A stretch of DNA of 28,400 bases from a virus, in IMG/VR virus record IMGVR_UViG_3300006802_000405, positions 1 to 28,400 of that record. One strand, 5' to 3'. Positions 20,922 to 28,400 of the stretch are shown here, one piece after another (within the stretch, counting starts at the first letter, position 1; every line of letters starts with the position of its first letter). The notes below the pieces were generated by a model. It searched no databases. It was not told the DNA's origin and was given only the letters and a program-made list of their open reading frames with translations. The translations under genes and the position numbers were made by a program.

Positions 20922-23862
20922 TCCGAACGCAGAAGAACTAACACCTGGTCCGTCGATTAGCCTGGAGGTGGCTGTCGAAGACACGGCTGCGGCCACGATC
21001 GATGATCCGGCTTTTGACCCGGCGCTCGAGGGACAGCCGGAGCCTGAGATCCTTTCCGATGCTCAGAGCTTGGGCCTCGACAGCCCGGATGCTATGCCGA
21101 TCGAAGATGCCCCTGCAGACAAGCCTGTCCAGGTTGCCGGGATGGGCAAAGGATTGATTGGCGCAGCTCAGAAGCTCGCCAAAAGTGCGCCAGCTAATCA
21201 GGGCCCCAAGCCTATGTCATCGGGCCCGCCGACTGCAGCTGCCAATATCACAAAAGATCGCATCGTTATTGTCGATGCAGACGAGACAACCGCCGCCCGC
21301 TTCCGCCAGATCTACAACATGCCGGCGGATCAGCGAGTGCCGATCTACAAGCCGAACCTCGGCTCTCTCGCCAGCGACAACATTTCGACCACCGGGGGCG
21401 GCAACTCGGCTGCGCTCGATGATGTGACGCGGGGATACGTTGACGCGCTCAACATCCTGTATGAGCAAGAGGTCAAGGCCGCACGGCGCGGCACGATGAA
21501 GATCGACGACATAATGAAGGCGGCGACCAAGGCCGGTTTCGATCAAGCGTTCCTCGATGTCGTTGGCCGGCAGATCGGTGACAAGATCAGCCCGGAGATC
21601 CTCGCCAAGAGCTTGTGGGTTTTCCAACATACATCTGCGGCGCTCGATGATGTGATGATGAACGGAACCGATGAAGAGGTTCTGCAAATGCTGCCGATCG
21701 CAGCGCGGGTCACAATGAATGCCGGCGCGGCAGCTGCCGAGGCTGGGCGATCGATGGCCGTACTGTCGCATGCCGGCAAGACGGGAGCCCTCGCAAACAT
21801 CGAGAGGCTGTCCAATCTGCCCGATATGTTGAAGCGTTATGGCGTCAGCCTAGAAACCGTCCAGGACATGCGGGCGGCATACACGGCTTTGCCGAAAGAC
21901 ACGCAGCGCAAGACGATGGCACGAGGCCTGATACAAAAAGGTCTCGATGTCTGGGCGGAGCTCTATATCAATGCGTTTCTATCAAGCCCGGTGACGCATG
22001 CTGTCAACATAGCATCGAACCTGATCTTTGGAATGTTCCAGTTGCCCGAGCGAGCCCTGGCCGGCGTGATCGGCGCAATACGGACAAACATCTTCCGGGG
22101 CATGACAAGCGAAGAGCGGGTCTATATGAGCGAGAGCATGGCGATGCTGCAGTCTCTCCGCTATAGCCTCGGCGATGCGTACCGAGCTGCCGCTCGAGCA
22201 ATGGTAGACGAAGAGGAAACCTTTGGCGCGATGACAAAGGTGGATACTCGACAGCGCCGGGCGATCAGCTCGGAGTATCTGATGCCGAATCGGGAGCCTG
22301 GTCTCGTGACCGGCGCTGTCGATGCTGTCGGCGTTGTCACCCGGTTTATGGGATCCCGCCTCCTGTTGGCCGAGGATGAATTCGCCAAGGGCATTGCATA
22401 CCAGGCGGAGATCTATGCCCAGGCCACCCGCCGGATGGAGAGCCTCGTCGCCAATGGCATGGACCCAGCTGATGCGGCCAAAGAAGGCGCGGCTATTCTC
22501 AACGGGCGGGATGCCACGGCTGTTCGTAGAGCCCAGGAGATGGCGCAGCGCATGACGTTCCAAGGCAAGCTGGGGCCTGTCGGCGAAAAGATCTCTGCGT
22601 TTATGTCGCACCCGCTGATCAAGGTGTTTGTGCCTTTCTACAAGACACCGACCAACATCGTCAAAGAGACACTAAGCCGAACGCCTCTCGGCCTAATTCC
22701 CGGCTCCGGGTTCTGGTCAGAGTTCAAAGCCGGCGGCGCGTCAGCTGATATGGCTTTGGCTCGCATCACAATGGGAACGGGTCTGTTCGCCACATTTGCG
22801 ATGGCGTCTACCGGGGCTGATGACGGCAATATCATCCTGACCGGGGCAGAGCCCAGCGACAAGACAGCTGCAGCTGCATGGCGGCGGCAGAAACTTCAGG
22901 CCTATTCGATCGCAGTGAAGAATGAGGACGGCACATATACCTCATATGATTACTCGAGGTTCGCGCCGATCGCGGGCGTCCTGGCGATGGCGGCTGATTT
23001 CGCACAATACGCGCAGTATGAAGACGACCCCTCTGTTCTCGAGCAGCTCGCGATCGCGGGGCCCTTGTCGATGTATAACGTGCTCAAAGAGCTGCCGATG
23101 CTGCAGGGCATGTTCCAGATTGCGGATATCTTTGGGTCTGAGTACGAGACAGGCCGAGACAAGATTGAAAGAGCGTTTGAGCTCTTGGCCAAACAGTTTG
23201 GCACAGCGGCAATTTCGGCTATCCCTCTCGCCCCGACCGGCTCTCTGACAGCAACGGTCGAGCGCACCCTGGATCCCAAGGCCTCGAGCCCAATGTTGAG
23301 CGGCGACCAGGTCGATGCCAATCCATTGATGCGCGGTTTCTACGAAGCCCTGCAGAGAGCCAAAAGCCGCAACCCGTTTTTCTCTCGCAGTGTCGAGCGC
23401 AAGCTCAATCTGTACGGGGAAGAGATGCGCCAATGTGAGAACGGTCTCTGGTGTTTCATCAGCCCGATCCGCGTTCTCGACAGCAAGTATAACGCAGTCG
23501 ATCAGGAGATGGTGCGCCTGGGCCTTGGGGTGCCAATGCCCAAGAAGACGCAGCGCGGCATCAAGCTCAACGCCGAACAATACAACAGGATGATCATCGA
23601 GATGAACACGATCGACAACGGCATCAATGCTGGATCGATGCTCGAGGAGATGGCCTGGCGGATCCAGCAGCCTGACTATCAGGACGCGCCGATCGGCGAC
23701 AACGAAGAGGACGGCACCGATGGTAAGATCGGCATGCTGCGGTCAATCAAGAACGCCCGACTGAAACAGGCCCTCGATACTTTGTTCGGAGAGGATCCTT
23801 CCCTCCAGGCGAAGTGGTCCCGCCGGAAGGCGATCATCCAGAAGACAGGCAAAGTACCATGA
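20911..23862 (+). CDS. Large internal virion/ejection protein, T7 gp16-position
   Basis: A 983-residue protein starting at ATG 20911; a stop lies in frame just upstream and no ribosome site is evident. Residues 1-110 are acidic and disordered (Pro, Asp, Glu, Ala). The conserved core has WAELYINAFLSSPVTHAVNI (about 348-367) and NLIFGMFQLPERALAGVIGA, then LLLAEDEFAKGIAYQAEIYA and HPLIKVFVPFYKTPTNIVKETLSRTP. A weak membrane-like segment lies near 614-634. This pattern recurs in the largest ejection protein of many marine podoviruses. No lytic transglycosylase motif, as at the N-terminus of T7 gp16, is seen. It would line the DNA-ejection channel across the inner membrane. Confidence 0.82.
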   Translation: MATDPNAEELTPGPSISLEVAVEDTAAATIDDPAFDPALEGQPEPEILSDAQSLGLDSPDAMPIEDAPADKPVQVAGMGKGLIGAAQKLAKSAPANQGPKPMSSGPPTAAANITKDRIVIVDADETTAARFRQIYNMPADQRVPIYKPNLGSLASDNISTTGGGNSAALDDVTRGYVDALNILYEQEVKAARRGTMKIDDIMKAATKAGFDQAFLDVVGRQIGDKISPEILAKSLWVFQHTSAALDDVMMNGTDEEVLQMLPIAARVTMNAGAAAAEAGRSMAVLSHAGKTGALANIERLSNLPDMLKRYGVSLETVQDMRAAYTALPKDTQRKTMARGLIQKGLDVWAELYINAFLSSPVTHAVNIASNLIFGMFQLPERALAGVIGAIRTNIFRGMTSEERVYMSESMAMLQSLRYSLGDAYRAAARAMVDEEETFGAMTKVDTRQRRAISSEYLMPNREPGLVTGAVDAVGVVTRFMGSRLLLAEDEFAKGIAYQAEIYAQATRRMESLVANGMDPADAAKEGAAILNGRDATAVRRAQEMAQRMTFQGKLGPVGEKISAFMSHPLIKVFVPFYKTPTNIVKETLSRTPLGLIPGSGFWSEFKAGGASADMALARITMGTGLFATFAMASTGADDGNIILTGAEPSDKTAAAAWRRQKLQAYSIAVKNEDGTYTSYDYSRFAPIAGVLAMAADFAQYAQYEDDPSVLEQLAIAGPLSMYNVLKELPMLQGMFQIADIFGSEYETGRDKIERAFELLAKQFGTAAISAIPLAPTGSLTATVERTLDPKASSPMLSGDQVDANPLMRGFYEALQRAKSRNPFFSRSVERKLNLYGEEMRQCENGLWCFISPIRVLDSKYNAVDQEMVRLGLGVPMPKKTQRGIKLNAEQYNRMIIEMNTIDNGINAGSMLEEMAWRIQQPDYQDAPIGDNEEDGTDGKIGMLRSIKNARLKQALDTLFGEDPSLQAKWSRRKAIIQKTGKVP

Positions 23863-23909
23863 TGACAGATTACACGATCTGCGCTATACATTCGGAAAGG
23901 AGCCGATAG

Positions 23910-25355
23910 ATGGCAGACATACCTATCAATGCAGTAACGAGGCGGGTGCAGTACACCAGCGTTGGATCTGCGGGCCCATATTCCTTTTCCTTTGCCATCC
24001 TCGATGAAGGCGACCTGGCCGTCTATGACGCCTCGACGCTAAAGACGCGGACCACGCATTACACAGTCAGCCTCAACGCGGACGGCACAGGATTGATTAC
24101 CTTCACCGGCGGCAACGAGCCGACATCCGGCAACATTGTCACGATCGAATCAAACCAGGCGATCGAGCGCACCACCGACTATTCGACCTCCGGGGATTTT
24201 ACGGCGGCATCGATCAATACGGAGCTGGATCAGATCACGATCTCTCTGCAGCAGCTCGAGACCTTGAGCCGAAAATATGTGCAGCTCGATTCCTTTGCGA
24301 ACCGAGATGTCAGCTCCGGTGGCCTGGGCCCTCTCAAGTTCCCGTATGATGACACGCCGGCGAACCAGGCAGACAAGGCGATCGTCTTTGATAGTAATGG
24401 CACCGCGCTAACCACCAGCTCTGTTATCACGCCAGCGTCATTGACCGGCGAAGCCTTATCAATGCTCCGCGTAAATGCGGGAGAGACTGCTTACGAGTTC
24501 CGCACCCCGTCGGAAGTTCTGTCCGACATCAGCGGCATCAGCGCGAGTTCAAGCGACACGTTGACGAACAAAAGCATCGCGCTTGGCAGCAATACAATCA
24601 CAGGCACGACGGCGCAATTTAACACGGCTCTGTCTGATGGCTCGTTTGTCACGCTGGCCGGGACTGAAACCCTGACGAACAAGACGCTGACTTTGCCAAC
24701 CCTTACTGCCCCTGTTCTGAATGGCACACTGTCCGGCACCGGCATCCTTGACGAAGATAACATGGCGTCGAATAGCGCGACCGGGGTGCCGACGCAGCAA
24801 TCGGTGAAAGCCTATGTGGACGCGCTGGTTTCTTCCAACGGGGGTAACTGGAAAGCCTCGGTCAAGGTGGCGACAACTGCGAACATCACTTTGTCAGGCG
24901 AGCAGACTATCGACGGTGTTCTGACCAGCGCCAGCCGCATCCTCGTTAAAGACCAGACAGCACCAGCGGAGAACGGCGTCTACGTTACCGACGCGGGGGC
25001 GTGGTCTCGCGCTGCCGACGCGGATACGTGGGACGAATTGGTTTCGGCGGCAATCTTCGTTGAAGAAGGCACGACAAATCAAGACACGTCTTACATTTGC
25101 ACGGTCGATGACGGCGGCACACTGGATACGACTTCGGTGGTCTGGACGCAGTTCGGCGTCGGCGGTGGCGGTGGCCTGTTTCGTGGCAACAACGGCACGG
25201 TCGGCTCAGCACCGGGAGACATCTTCCGCGTCAACTCGGCAACGCTGACGGCAGACGAGGAAATTGAAACGGGTGAGAACGCAAGCTGCACTGGGCCATT
25301 GTCGGTTGATAGCGGCGTCACCCTCACTGTAACCGGAACATTGGTGATCATCTGA
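23910..25355 (+). CDS. Tail fibre protein with T7 gp17-like N-terminus
   Basis: A 481-residue protein with AAGGAG about 8 bases before ATG 23910. Residues 1-135 match the T7 tail-fibre N-terminal domain: NAVTRRVQYTSVGSAGPYSFSFAILDEGDLAVY, then GNIVTIESNQAIERTTDY, then a helix with LDQITISLQQLETLSRKYVQ. The shaft that follows has repeats of the DTLTNKSI / TETLTNKTLTLPTLTAPVLNG type common in phage fibres. Residues about 290-420 form a module with GNWKASVKVATTANITLSGEQ and ILVKDQTAPAENGVYV, seen in many tail proteins. It ends in a short beta segment, SVDSGVTLTVTGTLVII, without a recognisable receptor-binding head, so the following genes may supply that. Confidence 0.9.
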   Translation: MADIPINAVTRRVQYTSVGSAGPYSFSFAILDEGDLAVYDASTLKTRTTHYTVSLNADGTGLITFTGGNEPTSGNIVTIESNQAIERTTDYSTSGDFTAASINTELDQITISLQQLETLSRKYVQLDSFANRDVSSGGLGPLKFPYDDTPANQADKAIVFDSNGTALTTSSVITPASLTGEALSMLRVNAGETAYEFRTPSEVLSDISGISASSSDTLTNKSIALGSNTITGTTAQFNTALSDGSFVTLAGTETLTNKTLTLPTLTAPVLNGTLSGTGILDEDNMASNSATGVPTQQSVKAYVDALVSSNGGNWKASVKVATTANITLSGEQTIDGVLTSASRILVKDQTAPAENGVYVTDAGAWSRAADADTWDELVSAAIFVEEGTTNQDTSYICTVDDGGTLDTTSVVWTQFGVGGGGGLFRGNNGTVGSAPGDIFRVNSATLTADEEIETGENASCTGPLSVDSGVTLTVTGTLVII

Positions 25356-26110
25356 TGAGTGAATTACGCGCAGACACAATTACGTCAGCCACGGATAACA
25401 CGGACCTTGAGATACAGGCGCGTGGCACGGGCGTTCCTAATCTTGAGAGTGGATTTAAAGTAGGCGGGACCGCTGGTTTGCCTGTTAGCGAACTACGATC
25501 GGGTACTGACGGCGAATTGATTACTTGGGATGCTTCCGGCAACCCAACAACGGTAGCTGTTGGCACCGCTTCACAAGTCCTCACCAGCAATGGGGCGGGT
25601 GCTGCGCCGACATTTCAAACGCTATCTACTGGCCCCACAGAACTAACCCAGCAAAGCATTGTGCTAAACTCGACCTCTACGGAATTTACGGGCATTGCGT
25701 CTGGCGCTCGTTTTGTTGTTTTGTCCGCTATTAACTTTGCCGCCAATAGTGCAGCGTGGGGTCCAGCCGTCCAAATTGGTGACAGCGGGGGCTTTGAGAC
25801 TAGCGGATACAACGGCAACTCGACTAACGGAGACGCGACAACATACGCTTGGAGTGCTGCGGCTTCTTGTGGGGAGCCAAACGGTTTGAACTCGGGCGAC
25901 GATCTGAACGTGACATGGATTTGTCATCATGTAACCGGAAACTCCTGGTGCATTAGTTGTTGGGGCAGCAAGTACAGCCCCTCAAACAAGCAGCTATTCG
26001 GACAAGGCTTTAAACAGCTAAGTGGTGAGTTAGACCGTATCCGCTTCACCTCCTCAAGCGGAGCCGACACATTTGCCGCGCAAGGCAACGTCCACGTTTT
26101 TTATTGGTGA
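25355..26110 (+). CDS. Adapter-bearing fibre/receptor-binding protein 1
   Basis: A 251-residue protein whose ATG overlaps the tail fibre stop (TGATG). Residues 1-88 are the adapter shared with the two later fibre genes (GTGVPNLESGFKVGGTAG, then SELRSGTDGELITWDASGN, then VLTSNGAGAAPTFQ). Residues 89-251 are a unique beta-rich domain with several Trp and four Cys in the last third (SCGEPNG, WICHHV, WCISCWG), ending in FAAQGNVHVFYW. The domain lacks an enzyme motif. The adapter probably docks to the tail or main fibre, with the C-terminal part contacting the host. The family is inferred from adapter and position. Confidence 0.75.
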   Translation: MSELRADTITSATDNTDLEIQARGTGVPNLESGFKVGGTAGLPVSELRSGTDGELITWDASGNPTTVAVGTASQVLTSNGAGAAPTFQTLSTGPTELTQQSIVLNSTSTEFTGIASGARFVVLSAINFAANSAAWGPAVQIGDSGGFETSGYNGNSTNGDATTYAWSAAASCGEPNGLNSGDDLNVTWICHHVTGNSWCISCWGSKYSPSNKQLFGQGFKQLSGELDRIRFTSSSGADTFAAQGNVHVFYW

Positions 26111-26115
26111 GTAAT

Positions 26116-26376
26116 ATGTCTGACATCAAACAAGTAAACGGCGAAATTTTAAAACTAAGCCCAGAGGAACAGGCGATTGTTGATGCCGCTCGGGCGGAAA
26201 AGGCGGCCAATCAGCCCATGCGTGATTGGATTTCGCAGATGGAAGAACTCGACAGAGCGATAACGCCTCGCATGGTCGAGGACATATATGAGTTTGCCGT
26301 CAACGGCACACCTATCCCACAAGAAGTTGTTGACGTAATGACGGCGCGACAGACTAAGAGAGGACAACGTCCATGA
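26116..26376 (+). CDS. Small coiled fibre-partner protein 1
   Basis: An 86-residue protein if ATG 26116 is used; GTG 26107, in a GTGA overlap with the fibre stop, is an alternative start. Helical and charged, with LSPEEQAIVDAARAEKAANQP and MEELDRAITPRMVEDIYE. The L-x-R-x2-TPR-x3-E block recurs in the next small gene. Such small proteins follow tail-fibre genes in many phages, where similarly placed products act in fibre folding or attachment; that role here is inferred. The stop overlaps the next fibre start (ATGA). Confidence 0.68.
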   Translation: MSDIKQVNGEILKLSPEEQAIVDAARAEKAANQPMRDWISQMEELDRAITPRMVEDIYEFAVNGTPIPQEVVDVMTARQTKRGQRP

Positions 26377-27176
26377 GCCAGCTTGATGTAGATACAGTAC
26401 AGGCCAAGACGACCAACGGCGACTTGACGCTGCAAGGCAACGGGACGGGTGTCCCTAACTTAGAGTCCGGTTTTAAAGTAAACGGAACTGTAGGTGTTCC
26501 TGTTAGTGCATTACAAACTGGCACTGATGGTGAGTTAATTACATGGGACGCTTCTGGCAACCCTACTACGGTTGCTGCTGGAACGGCTACACAACTTCTC
26601 ACGTCGAACGGAGCGGGTGCGGCTCCGACATTTCAAGACGCTCCTGCGGGTGGTGCCTCGACCTTGTTGGCTACAAATACGTTTTCAACAGATGCAACAT
26701 CTGTATTTACTGGATTGAACAGTGATTATGACGTTTACATGGTTGAAGGCTTTATCAGGTCTGACCTTGCCGCAAGCAACCAAGACACGTTACGGCTGGA
26801 AGTTTCAACAGACGGTGGTTCAACTTATGAAAGTACAAACTACCAAGGGTCAGTGCAAGGTGCTGATTATTATGTTTCAAACCTAGCATCATCAACAGCT
26901 ACATCATATTTCGAGTTTGGCAATAGTGGCAGTAATGCCGGTAGTTTCCATCAAGCACACTTTCGCTGTTGGATCATTGACCCTTCCTCTGCGTCTGATC
27001 GGTTAATCGTCCATTTGCAAATGGGCGGTATGTTTAGACCCAATTTGGGTGAAGGTATGGTCACGCACTTTGGTGGCGTCTGGGATGATACCACATCAGC
27101 CGTTGATGCTATCCGTTTTTCTTTACGTGTTGGCAACTTCGGTTCCGGTAAAATGCGCTTATATGGGGTAAAATGA
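26373..27176 (+). CDS. Adapter-bearing fibre/receptor-binding protein 2
   Basis: A 267-residue protein with GAGG about 9 bases before ATG 26373. Residues 1-88 are the shared adapter. Residues 89-267 form a jelly-roll-like beta domain: LLATNTFSTDATSVFTGLNSD, then DTLRLEVSTDGGSTYESTNY, then FHQAHFRCWIID, ending FGSGKMRLYGVK. The STDGGST block and LYG-[IV]-K end are shared with fibre 3 but not with fibre 1. Base composition is more A+T-rich than in the head genes, suggesting horizontal acquisition. Likely host-contacting; no enzymatic motif. Confidence 0.76.
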   Translation: MSQLDVDTVQAKTTNGDLTLQGNGTGVPNLESGFKVNGTVGVPVSALQTGTDGELITWDASGNPTTVAAGTATQLLTSNGAGAAPTFQDAPAGGASTLLATNTFSTDATSVFTGLNSDYDVYMVEGFIRSDLAASNQDTLRLEVSTDGGSTYESTNYQGSVQGADYYVSNLASSTATSYFEFGNSGSNAGSFHQAHFRCWIIDPSSASDRLIVHLQMGGMFRPNLGEGMVTHFGGVWDDTTSAVDAIRFSLRVGNFGSGKMRLYGVK

Positions 27177-27421
27177 TGGCACGTTTTCATGTTAAAAATG
27201 GCGAGCGTGTACCTTTCACGCCTAAAGAAGAAGCTGAGTTTGACGCAAGACAAGCTGCCGTAATTGCGGCACAACCCATTAATGACGTGCTTGCAGAAAT
27301 CACCCGCCTAGAACGCCTCGAAACCCCGCGTCGATTAGCGGAGGCTGTTTTAACCACTGAAGGTAAAACGTGGCTAGCAAATAACCGCGCACTAATTGCC
27401 GCTGAGAGGGCAAAACTATGA
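27173..27421 (+). CDS. Small coiled fibre-partner protein 2
   Basis: An 82-residue protein; ATG 27173 overlaps the fibre stop, and the adjacent ATG 27176 is equally possible. The sequence has ARFHVKNGERVPFTPKEEAEFDARQ, then LAEITRLERLETPRRLAEAVLTTEGKTWLANN and an Ala/Arg helix. The LERLETPRRLAEAVL...WL pattern is common in small phage proteins located after tail-fibre genes. It clearly aligns with the third partner protein at the N-terminus (MARF...PFTPEEE). Likely role: fibre folding or docking. The stop overlaps the next fibre start (ATGA). Confidence 0.72.
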   Translation: MMARFHVKNGERVPFTPKEEAEFDARQAAVIAAQPINDVLAEITRLERLETPRRLAEAVLTTEGKTWLANNRALIAAERAKL

Positions 27422-28242
27422 GTACCATTAAAGCAGACGCCATTGAGGCGGCAACCGGGACCAACACTGATCTTGTGCTGACGGGCAAAGGTACTGGTGT
27501 CCCAGACATCGAAACAGGCTTTAAGGTTAGCGGAACAGCAGGACTTCCTGTGAGTGATCTTAGAGTAGGCACTGACGGTGAGTTGATTACATGGGATGCA
27601 AGCGGTAATCCGACAACTGTTGCTGTGGGTACTGCCGCACAAGTACTTACCAGCAACGGCGCTGGCGCGGCTCCTACGTTCCAAGATGCAGCAGGCGGTG
27701 CATATGAGTTTATATCGTCTGTGACAGCATCTAGTGCAGCATCTGTTGATTTTGATGCAGTGTTTAGCGGCTCGTACACAAATTACTTAATGATCGCTGA
27801 AGGGATTATCCCTGCGACAGATGCAACCGTTATGTGGATAAGATTAAGCACCGATGGCGGTTCTACATGGGTGTCGAGTGCGGGCGCATATACAACTAAC
27901 TGGCTAGCAAATCCTGCCTCAACTGCTGTTCAAGGTAGTTTAGGGCATGCAACAGCTATTGAAGTCAATTCATCTACAGTTTCGAACAACGGTCAAAGTA
28001 ATGTTACAACTGATGGCTATTCTGCGTTTTCAGCGACGATTTATAGTCCACAAAGTTCCAGTCATTTTACACGCGTCGTAGGACATGCAATTATTGCAGA
28101 CTCTGGCGATCCCAGCTCAATCAACCAAAACCTCTTTGCTGCGGGTCGGCGCGCTGCTGAAGCTCACGACAGCATTCAAGTGTTGTCTTCGAGCGGCAAC
28201 ATTAGTGGCGTGTTCAAACTTTACGGAATAAAGGACGCATAA
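27418..28242 (+). CDS. Adapter-bearing fibre/receptor-binding protein 3
   Basis: A 274-residue protein with GAGGG about 8 bases before ATG 27418. The shared adapter occupies residues 1-89, with one extra residue relative to the others. The remainder is a beta domain like fibre 2: FISSVTASSAASVDFDAVFS, then LMIAEGIIPATDATVMWIRL followed by STDGGSTW, and an ending SGNISGVFKLYGIKDA. Between these it is unrelated enough to suggest a different ligand. It would be a second or third receptor-binding variant carried in one virion or used alternatively. AT-rich like fibre 2. Confidence 0.76.
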   Translation: MSTIKADAIEAATGTNTDLVLTGKGTGVPDIETGFKVSGTAGLPVSDLRVGTDGELITWDASGNPTTVAVGTAAQVLTSNGAGAAPTFQDAAGGAYEFISSVTASSAASVDFDAVFSGSYTNYLMIAEGIIPATDATVMWIRLSTDGGSTWVSSAGAYTTNWLANPASTAVQGSLGHATAIEVNSSTVSNNGQSNVTTDGYSAFSATIYSPQSSSHFTRVVGHAIIADSGDPSSINQNLFAAGRRAAEAHDSIQVLSSSGNISGVFKLYGIKDA

Positions 28243-28243
28243 C

Positions 28244-28400
28244 ATGGCAAGATTTAAAGCCGTCCCTGTATCTGAAGCATATCCAAATGGATTAAAGCCT
28301 TTCACGCCTGAAGAAGAATCGCAGCGAGACGCAGACGAGGCAGCGTGGGAAGCCGCAAAACCACAGCTGGAAACATTAGCCAAGATCGCCGTCCTTGAAA
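28244..28400 (+). CDS. Small coiled fibre-partner protein 3 (partial, cut by window edge)
   Basis: The frame starts at ATG 28244, with AAGGA about 8 bases upstream, and is open to the end of the window (52 codons seen). It reads MARFKAVPVSEAYPNGLKPF followed by TPEEESQRDADEAAWEAAKPQ, then a helix. The MARF...PFTPEEE start matches partner 2, so it completes the third cassette. The rest of the gene, and any further cassettes, lie outside. Confidence 0.7.
   Translation, partial: MARFKAVPVSEAYPNGLKPFTPEEESQRDADEAAWEAAKPQLETLAKIAVLE

Larger units (their letters stand above)
25355..28400 (+). repeat. Three tandem fibre-plus-small-gene cassettes (third cut by window edge)
   Basis: The units are 25355-26376, 26373-27421 and 27418 to beyond the edge. 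Each has a 250-274-residue fibre gene followed by a small coiled-protein gene, joined by short overlaps or gaps of a few bases. The first ~88 residues of the three fibre genes align almost without gaps and share TDGELITWDASGNPTTVA, while their DNA differs at many synonymous positions, so the repeats are old or were acquired separately. C-terminal parts differ strongly. The second and third units are visibly richer in A+T than the head genes. Confidence 0.85.

Noticed and set aside
23870-23890. Promoter before the tail fibre gene (TTACAC with TATACA)
   Set aside because: The boxes are only 9 bases apart, too close for a sigma70 promoter. The AAGGAG ribosome site suffices for co-transcription with the previous gene.
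25355-28400. Diversity-generating retroelement acting on the fibre genes
   Set aside because: No reverse transcriptase, template repeat or C-type-lectin-like variable end is visible. Differences between the three tips span whole domains rather than adenine positions. An element beyond the right edge cannot be excluded.
1-28400. CRISPR arrays, insertion sequences, attachment sites and tRNA genes
   Set aside because: No evenly spaced repeats, transposase, integrase or tRNA-like cloverleaf was found in the gaps. Almost all sequence is coding.

Overview
The window is one continuous, all plus-strand block of a podovirus-type bacteriophage or prophage. It starts at the end of the early/replication region and runs through packaging, head, tail and internal-virion genes into the tail-fibre region, where it is cut off. 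The DNA is fairly GC-rich, with frequent TCGA, GATC and CTCGAG words and almost no intergenic space. Together with the gene families (DUF1376, DUF6378, Bbp19-like, T7-type head and tail proteins, 'LITWDASGNPTTV' fibre adapters) this suggests a phage of an alphaproteobacterium, perhaps marine. That host call is an inference. No integrase, repressor, lysis, polymerase or tRNA gene is visible, so lifestyle cannot be decided.

Layout. 1-2.2 kb: tail end of a small zinc-binding-type protein, a DUF1376 protein, a hypothetical replication-associated protein and a helix-turn-helix replication protein, translationally coupled. 2.2-2.4 kb: a G-run-rich stretch with a doubtful small ORF. 2.4-4.2 kb: a short C5 cytosine methyltransferase with a second credible protein nested in another frame, then DUF6378, a small protein with an SSB-like acidic tip, and an HNH endonuclease. 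4.2-6.2 kb: small and large terminase. 6.2-11.5 kb: a T7 gp13-like protein, three tiny proline-rich or basic ORFs, the portal, an unusual beta-rich protein, a Bbp19-like protein, a basic AT-hook-like protein and the scaffold. 11.5-12.9 kb: major capsid and small decoration-type protein as an isolated two-gene unit with a terminator on each side, its own near-consensus sigma70 promoter and a structured leader. 12.9-23.9 kb: tail tubular A and B, then four internal-virion/ejection proteins. 23.9-28.4 kb: T7-type tail fibre, then three tandem cassettes, each a fibre-like gene with a shared ~88-residue N-terminal adapter followed by a small coiled protein.

How it fits together. Terminase and HNH protein would package DNA through the portal into a capsid built from scaffold and capsid protein. 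Tail tubular A/B form the short tail, the internal proteins are ejected to carry DNA across the envelope, and the fibre set binds receptors. Most genes overlap at ATGA, GTGA, TAATG or TGATG junctions, indicating long polycistronic transcripts; the capsid unit is the clear exception.

Most notable: the gene nested inside the methyltransferase (dual coding), the three-cassette fibre array with altered composition, the terminator with a promoter built into it plus a leader RNA before the capsid gene, a 36-codon ORF that seems to couple translation into the largest ejection protein, and about 47 CTCGAG hexamers, none of them in the fibre array. All family assignments come from reading motifs by eye; no database search was possible.
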